Assembly: GCA_029574055.1 (NCBI GenBank)
Contig: JAKQBQ010000127.1
Location: forward strand, 1-17,627
Reading direction: 5' to 3'
Origin: Methanobacteriota archaeon
GTDB taxonomy: Archaea; Thermoplasmatota; Thermoplasmata; Methanomassiliicoccales; Methanomethylophilaceae
Length of the DNA: 17,627 bases
Made by a program: the position numbers and the translations under genes. This document shows, piece by piece, positions 14,774 to 17,627 of this stretch (its first letter is position 1; every line of letters begins with the position of its first letter). The notes under the pieces are model-generated. The model was not told the origin of the DNA and did no database searches. It saw only the letters and a list, made by a program, of their open reading frames with translations.

Positions 14774-14843
14774 GGGAGACGGTCTGGGACCAGTAGGCCT
14801 CTAAAGCTGAACCAGCGGGGTTCGATCCCCCGGTCTCTCGCCA
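14774..14843 (+). tRNA. pylT: tRNA-Pyl (amber suppressor, anticodon CTA)
   Basis: Seventy nucleotides including an encoded CCA. Acceptor stem GGGAGAC (14774-14780) / GTCTCTC (14833-14839), discriminator G14840, CCA 14841-14843. The D stem GGTC/GACC (14781-14784/14788-14791) joins the acceptor without a linker and has a loop of only three bases (TGG). One base (A14792) links to the anticodon arm. Anticodon CTA at 14801-14803 in a CTCTAAA loop. The anticodon stem is broken: three pairs next to the loop (C-G, G-C, G-U), then an A-G mismatch with an unpaired A, then U-A and G-C. Variable loop of three. T arm CGGGG/CCCCG with TTCGATC. The broken stem and tiny D-loop are known traits of tRNA-Pyl in Methanomassiliicoccales. 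The gene lies 22 bp before pylS. Confidence 0.95.
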
Positions 14844-14852
14844 GCAATTCAC

Positions 14853-14863
14853 GGGTGGTGATC
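14853..14863 (+). promoter_or_regulatory. Shine-Dalgarno sequence that decides the pylS start
   Basis: GGGTGGTGATC matches the archaeal consensus AGGAGGTGATC at nine of eleven positions, including an unbroken GGTGATC. GGTG ends five bases before ATC 14866, the same spacing range as GGTG before ramA (four) and mtmB copy 1 (six). It is the only such site between pylT and the conserved pylS body. Confidence 0.75.
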
Positions 14864-14865
14864 CC

Positions 14866-15690
14866 ATCAATGTAGGATTCACGCACTCACAGATCCAGAA
14901 GCTGAGAGAATTCGGGGACGACCCAAGGGACACATCTGTTTTTGACAGCGCCGCCGAGAGGGACAGAGTATTTGCCAAGCTCATGTCGGAACTCGCATCT
15001 CAGAACGAGAGATCGATTGCTGATATGATAAGGTCGCCGTCGAGGCACTATCTGACTAAATTGGAGTCGGATATATCTGAGGTACTGGTCTCAAAGGGCT
15101 TCATCGAAGTGAGGACGCCGTCTATTATATCGATAACATCGCTTGAGAAGATGACCATAACGCCGGGGCACCCTTTGTACAAACAGGTGTTCTTCATAGA
15201 CGAGAAACGATGCCTGCGCCCTATGCTGGCACCCAATCTGTATTATGTTATGAGGAAGCTTAGGGACCACACCGACGGCCCTGTGAGGATATTCGAGATA
15301 GGCTCCTGCTACAGGAAGGAATCCCACAGCGGGGCGCATCTCGAGGAGTTCACGATGCTGAACCTTGTGGAAATGGGGCCGGAAAAGGATGCCACCGAGG
15401 CTCTGAAGGAGTATATCGCGGACGTCATGGGAGTGACCGGCCTGGATTATACTCTATCCGTAGAGGAGTCCGACGTCTATAGAGAGACGCTCGACGTGAT
15501 GATCGGCGACACAGAGGTCTCCTCCGGCGCGGTAGGCCCGCATGTACTCGATCCGGCCCACGATGTCCATGAGCCATGGTCGGGCGTGGGATTCGGCCTT
15601 GAGAGATTGCTTATGCTAATGAATGAAAAAGGCAGCGTTAAGAAGACCGGCAGGAGCTTGAGCTATCTGAACGGCGCCAAGATAAACTGA
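14866..15690 (+). CDS. pylS: Pyrrolysyl-tRNA synthetase, catalytic-domain-only form, probable ATC start
   Basis: Charges tRNA-Pyl with pyrrolysine. Read from ATC 14866 the protein has 274 residues, close to the 275 of short PylS from this order, and lacks the separate tRNA-binding N-terminal domain (PylSn) of Methanosarcina. Class II motifs: KGFIEVRTPSI (motif 1 region), FRKESHSG-type YRKESHSGAHLEEFTMLNLVEMG (motif 2; N166 and V168 at the amino-acid pocket, matching N166/V168 of the short M. alvus enzyme), Y205 in EESDVYRET (the lid tyrosine) and PWSGVGFGLERLL (motif 3). The N-terminal NVGFTHSQIQKLREFG aligns with the start of that enzyme, but no ATG, GTG or TTG exists in frame between the TAG at 14794-14796 and ATG 14983. 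Starting at ATG 14983 would remove 39 conserved residues and has no ribosome binding site. Confidence 0.9.
   Translation: MNVGFTHSQIQKLREFGDDPRDTSVFDSAAERDRVFAKLMSELASQNERSIADMIRSPSRHYLTKLESDISEVLVSKGFIEVRTPSIISITSLEKMTITPGHPLYKQVFFIDEKRCLRPMLAPNLYYVMRKLRDHTDGPVRIFEIGSCYRKESHSGAHLEEFTMLNLVEMGPEKDATEALKEYIADVMGVTGLDYTLSVEESDVYRETLDVMIGDTEVSSGAVGPHVLDPAHDVHEPWSGVGFGLERLLMLMNEKGSVKKTGRSLSYLNGAKIN
14870..14905 (+). other. Mini reading frame AUG-UAG overlapping the pylS start
   Basis: In the frame other than pylS, ATG at 14870 is followed directly by TAG (14873-14875), then nine sense codons and TGA (14903-14905). It can use the same Shine-Dalgarno site as pylS (GGTG nine bases upstream). A GTG at 14858 is in the same frame. 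Whether it is ever translated is unknown; it is listed because its second codon is the codon that the pyl system itself decodes. Confidence 0.3.
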
Positions 15691-15691
15691 T

Positions 15692-16762
15692 GTGGTGGGT
15701 TTGAGCGTTACTGATACGATAGAGATAGCGAAGGCGGGCGGAGGGTCTCGGTTATCGAGGGATGACATCGCCGAACTCCTTTCGGTAAGGAAGAAAGATG
15801 AAGTCTCCGAACTGTTCTCGGCAGCAGGGTCCGTGAGGGACAAAGTGTTCGGGAACAAAGTGTTCATCTACGGATTCGTCTACTTTTCCACGCACTGCAG
15901 GAACAACTGCGCATTCTGCTACTACAGAAGGACCAATAAAAGCCTGCCCCGTTACAGGAAGACGGAGGATGATGTATTGGCGCTGTCAGGCAGCCTGAAG
16001 GATGCCGGGATAAATCTGGTCGATCTAACAATGGGGGAGGATCCTGTCATGTGCGCCGACGACTACAGCGAGCTGCTGAAGATAACTCGGAGGGTGAAGG
16101 AGGAGATAGACATCTCCGTCATGGTATCTCCCGGAGCGGTCCCCAAGGACTCTTTCGTAAAATTCAAAGAGGCCGGGGCGGACTGGTTCGCATGCTATCA
16201 GGAAACTTACAACCGGGAGCTGTTCTCAAAGCTGAGGCTGGAGCAGGATTTCGACTATAGGATGGATCAGAAGATCTGGGCGAAGGAAGCCGGCCTTTTG
16301 ACGGAGGACGGGATCATGGTAGGCCTCGGAGAGACGCTCGAGGATAGGGCCGATTCGATAATTAAAATGGGGTCGCTGGGATGCCAGCAGATACGCGCGA
16401 TGACATTCGTACCCCAGAGCGGCACGCCGATGGAGAACGTCAAACCCACGGAGCCCATGGACGAACTGATATCGATAGCGGTAATGCGCCTTCTGTACCC
16501 GGACAAGCTCATACCTGCCTCTCTCGACGTCGAAGGCATAGCAGGACTGAAAAGCAGGCTGGATGCCGGGGCTAACGTCATAACCTCCATCATACCTCCC
16601 AATGAGGACCTCGCGGGAGTCGCTCAGCATGATCTCGATATAGACAGCGGCCACAGGTCGGTCGGGCACGTGCTCGATATGCTTGACAAGATGGGGAAGA
16701 AAGCGGCCTCCTGCTCAGAGTACGAAAGCCTTTTGAGGAGGCTGAAGGCCGGCAATGCGTGA
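15692..16762 (+). CDS. pylB: PylB, (3R)-3-methyl-D-ornithine synthase (radical SAM)
   Basis: A 356-residue radical SAM lysine mutase that makes methylornithine from lysine, the first step of pyrrolysine synthesis. The 4Fe-4S/SAM motif is C69-RNN-C73-AF-C76 in FVYFSTHCRNNCAFCYYRR. Other family stretches: VDLTMGEDP, MVSPGAVPKDS, CYQETYNRELFSKLR, EDGIMVGLGE, MTFVPQSGTP, KLIPASLDVEGI and AGANVITSIIPP. The start is uncertain: GTG 15692 (one base after the pylS stop), GTG 15695 or TTG 15701 are all in frame, and an ATG at 15690 overlapping the stop is out of frame. The chosen start gives a length near the family norm of 350. Tight spacing shows co-transcription with pylS and pylC. Confidence 0.93.
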   Translation: MVGLSVTDTIEIAKAGGGSRLSRDDIAELLSVRKKDEVSELFSAAGSVRDKVFGNKVFIYGFVYFSTHCRNNCAFCYYRRTNKSLPRYRKTEDDVLALSGSLKDAGINLVDLTMGEDPVMCADDYSELLKITRRVKEEIDISVMVSPGAVPKDSFVKFKEAGADWFACYQETYNRELFSKLRLEQDFDYRMDQKIWAKEAGLLTEDGIMVGLGETLEDRADSIIKMGSLGCQQIRAMTFVPQSGTPMENVKPTEPMDELISIAVMRLLYPDKLIPASLDVEGIAGLKSRLDAGANVITSIIPPNEDLAGVAQHDLDIDSGHRSVGHVLDMLDKMGKKAASCSEYESLLRRLKAGNA

Positions 16763-16766
16763 TAAA

Positions 16767-17627
16767 ATGAAGATAGGCATAATCGGAGGCGCCCTTCAGG
16801 GCATGGAAGCGGTATTCCTTTCAAAGAAGGCCGGTTTCGAGACATTCGTCATCGACAAGAAGGAAACGGCGCCCGCCGTATCGCTTGCCGACTCCCATGA
16901 GATAATGGATGCTGCAAAGGATGCTGATAAGGCGAAGCGCCTGCTGCGGGACTGCGATGTGGTGGTGCCGGCGTTCGAAGAGATAGATGCCCTGAGGATA
17001 CTTAACAAAATGATGGGGGATTCCGAGATACCGTTCCTTTTCGATATGGATGCTTATGATATCTCCTCGTCGAAGAAAAGGTCCAACGAGATAATGGAGC
17101 AGGCCGGCGTCCCATTGCCGCGGCCGTGGCCGGAATGCGGGTACCCCGCGATAGTGAAGCCCTCCTCTCAGAGCGGGAGCATAGGCGTCTCCGCAGTGAA
17201 CAACGACAGCGAAATGAAGGCTGCGCTGAAGGCGGTAGATGAATTGCATGATATCCCCATCATACAGGAATTCGTCTCGGGGAAGAGCGTTTCGATAGAG
17301 GTGATAGGCGACGGGGGCTACGCAAGGCCGTTCGTGACCACCGAAGTGGTGCTCGATTCCAATTACGACTGCAAGATGGTGTTATGCGAGCCGAACATCC
17401 TCCCGGAAGAGGATGCAGGGCTCTTCGCAGAAATAGGCAAGAGGACCGCGGTGGCGATCGGCCTCAGAGGGTTGATGGACGTTGAGGCGATATACACAAA
17501 AAAAGGGCTCAGAGTGCTGGAGATAGACGCCCGCATCCCCAGCCAGACACCCGCCGCCGTCTGGGCGGCAACAGACATCAATATCCTGGAAGAGCTGGCC
17601 TTCACCGCGCTCGGAGAGATAACGGGC
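16767..17627 (+). CDS. pylC: PylC, methylornithine-lysine ligase (ATP-grasp), 3' end beyond window
   Basis: The first 287 codons are in the window; the family has about 360 residues, so roughly 75 are missing. It joins methylornithine to the epsilon amino group of lysine using ATP. It begins MKIGIIGGALQGMEAVFLSK, a Rossmann-like pre-ATP-grasp domain, followed by the ATP-grasp lysine in YPAIVKPSSQSGSIGVS (K131), the hinge IIQEFVSGKSVSIEVIGD, and metal-binding acidic residues in GLMDVEAIY (E240) and VLEIDARIPSQTPAAVW (E252). ATG 16767 lies four bases after the pylB stop, with no strong ribosome binding site, implying translational coupling. pylD is expected next. Confidence 0.93.
   Translation, partial: MKIGIIGGALQGMEAVFLSKKAGFETFVIDKKETAPAVSLADSHEIMDAAKDADKAKRLLRDCDVVVPAFEEIDALRILNKMMGDSEIPFLFDMDAYDISSSKKRSNEIMEQAGVPLPRPWPECGYPAIVKPSSQSGSIGVSAVNNDSEMKAALKAVDELHDIPIIQEFVSGKSVSIEVIGDGGYARPFVTTEVVLDSNYDCKMVLCEPNILPEEDAGLFAEIGKRTAVAIGLRGLMDVEAIYTKKGLRVLEIDARIPSQTPAAVWAATDINILEELAFTALGEITG

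Noticed and set aside
14983..14985. ATG 14983 as the pylS start
   Set aside because: It would remove 39 residues conserved in short PylS enzymes and has no Shine-Dalgarno sequence before it.
1..17627. CRISPR arrays, prophage genes or integrase attachment sites
   Set aside because: No regularly spaced direct repeats and no phage-type or integrase genes were seen, including next to pylT, which keeps its full 3' end.

Overview
This window is a methylamine-methanogenesis and pyrrolysine locus from a methanogenic archaeon, most likely a member of the order Methanomassiliicoccales. The evidence is: three corrinoid-protein/methyltransferase sets for di-, tri- and monomethylamine; four methyltransferase genes each interrupted by one in-frame TAG (pyrrolysine) codon at the family position; a pylT-pylS-pylB-pylC cluster; a PylS that consists only of the catalytic domain (the short, N-domain-less class known from this order); a tRNA-Pyl with a very small D-loop and a broken anticodon stem; archaeal TATA-box promoters and oligo-T terminators. 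Genus and species cannot be fixed from the sequence alone.

Layout, left to right. (1) 1-88 (-): N-terminal edge of an ISL3-like transposase. (2) 379-3948 (+): dimethylamine module, mtbC - mtbB - APC-type permease. (3) 4067-4282 (-): a small ribbon-helix-helix regulator, divergent from (4) 4491-8208 (+): trimethylamine module, mttB - mttC - mttP - a small unknown soluble protein - a 45-residue single-span membrane protein. (5) 8445-10471 (+): monomethylamine module mtmC - mtmB, closed by a hairpin terminator. (6) 10641-13666 (+): a second mtmB followed by ramA, the ATP-dependent reductive activator of methylamine corrinoid proteins. (7) 13654-14337 (-): a pair of small multidrug resistance (SMR) subunits convergent with ramA. 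(8) 14498-17627 (+): a promoter, a self-closing structured RNA of about 170 nt, pylT, pylS, pylB and the 5' part of pylC; pylD would be expected beyond the right edge.

How it works together. The permeases import methylamines; the Pyl-containing MtbB, MttB and MtmB move a methyl group onto MtbC, MttC and MtmC; RamA re-reduces corrinoid that has oxidised to inactive Co(II). PylB and PylC (with PylD) make pyrrolysine, PylS loads it on pylT, and the charged tRNA reads the UAG codons. MtbA, which passes the methyl group on to coenzyme M, is not in the window. None of the 17 complete genes uses TAG as its stop (13 TGA, 4 TAA).

Most notable observations: pylS has no ATG, GTG or TTG in frame at its true N-terminus and appears to start at an ATC codon behind a near-perfect Shine-Dalgarno sequence; a tiny out-of-frame AUG-UAG reading frame overlaps that start; a structured RNA candidate precedes pylT, and its CU-rich loop is complementary over 14 nt to the mttP ribosome binding site; and an unrecognised small membrane protein sits in the trimethylamine operon.
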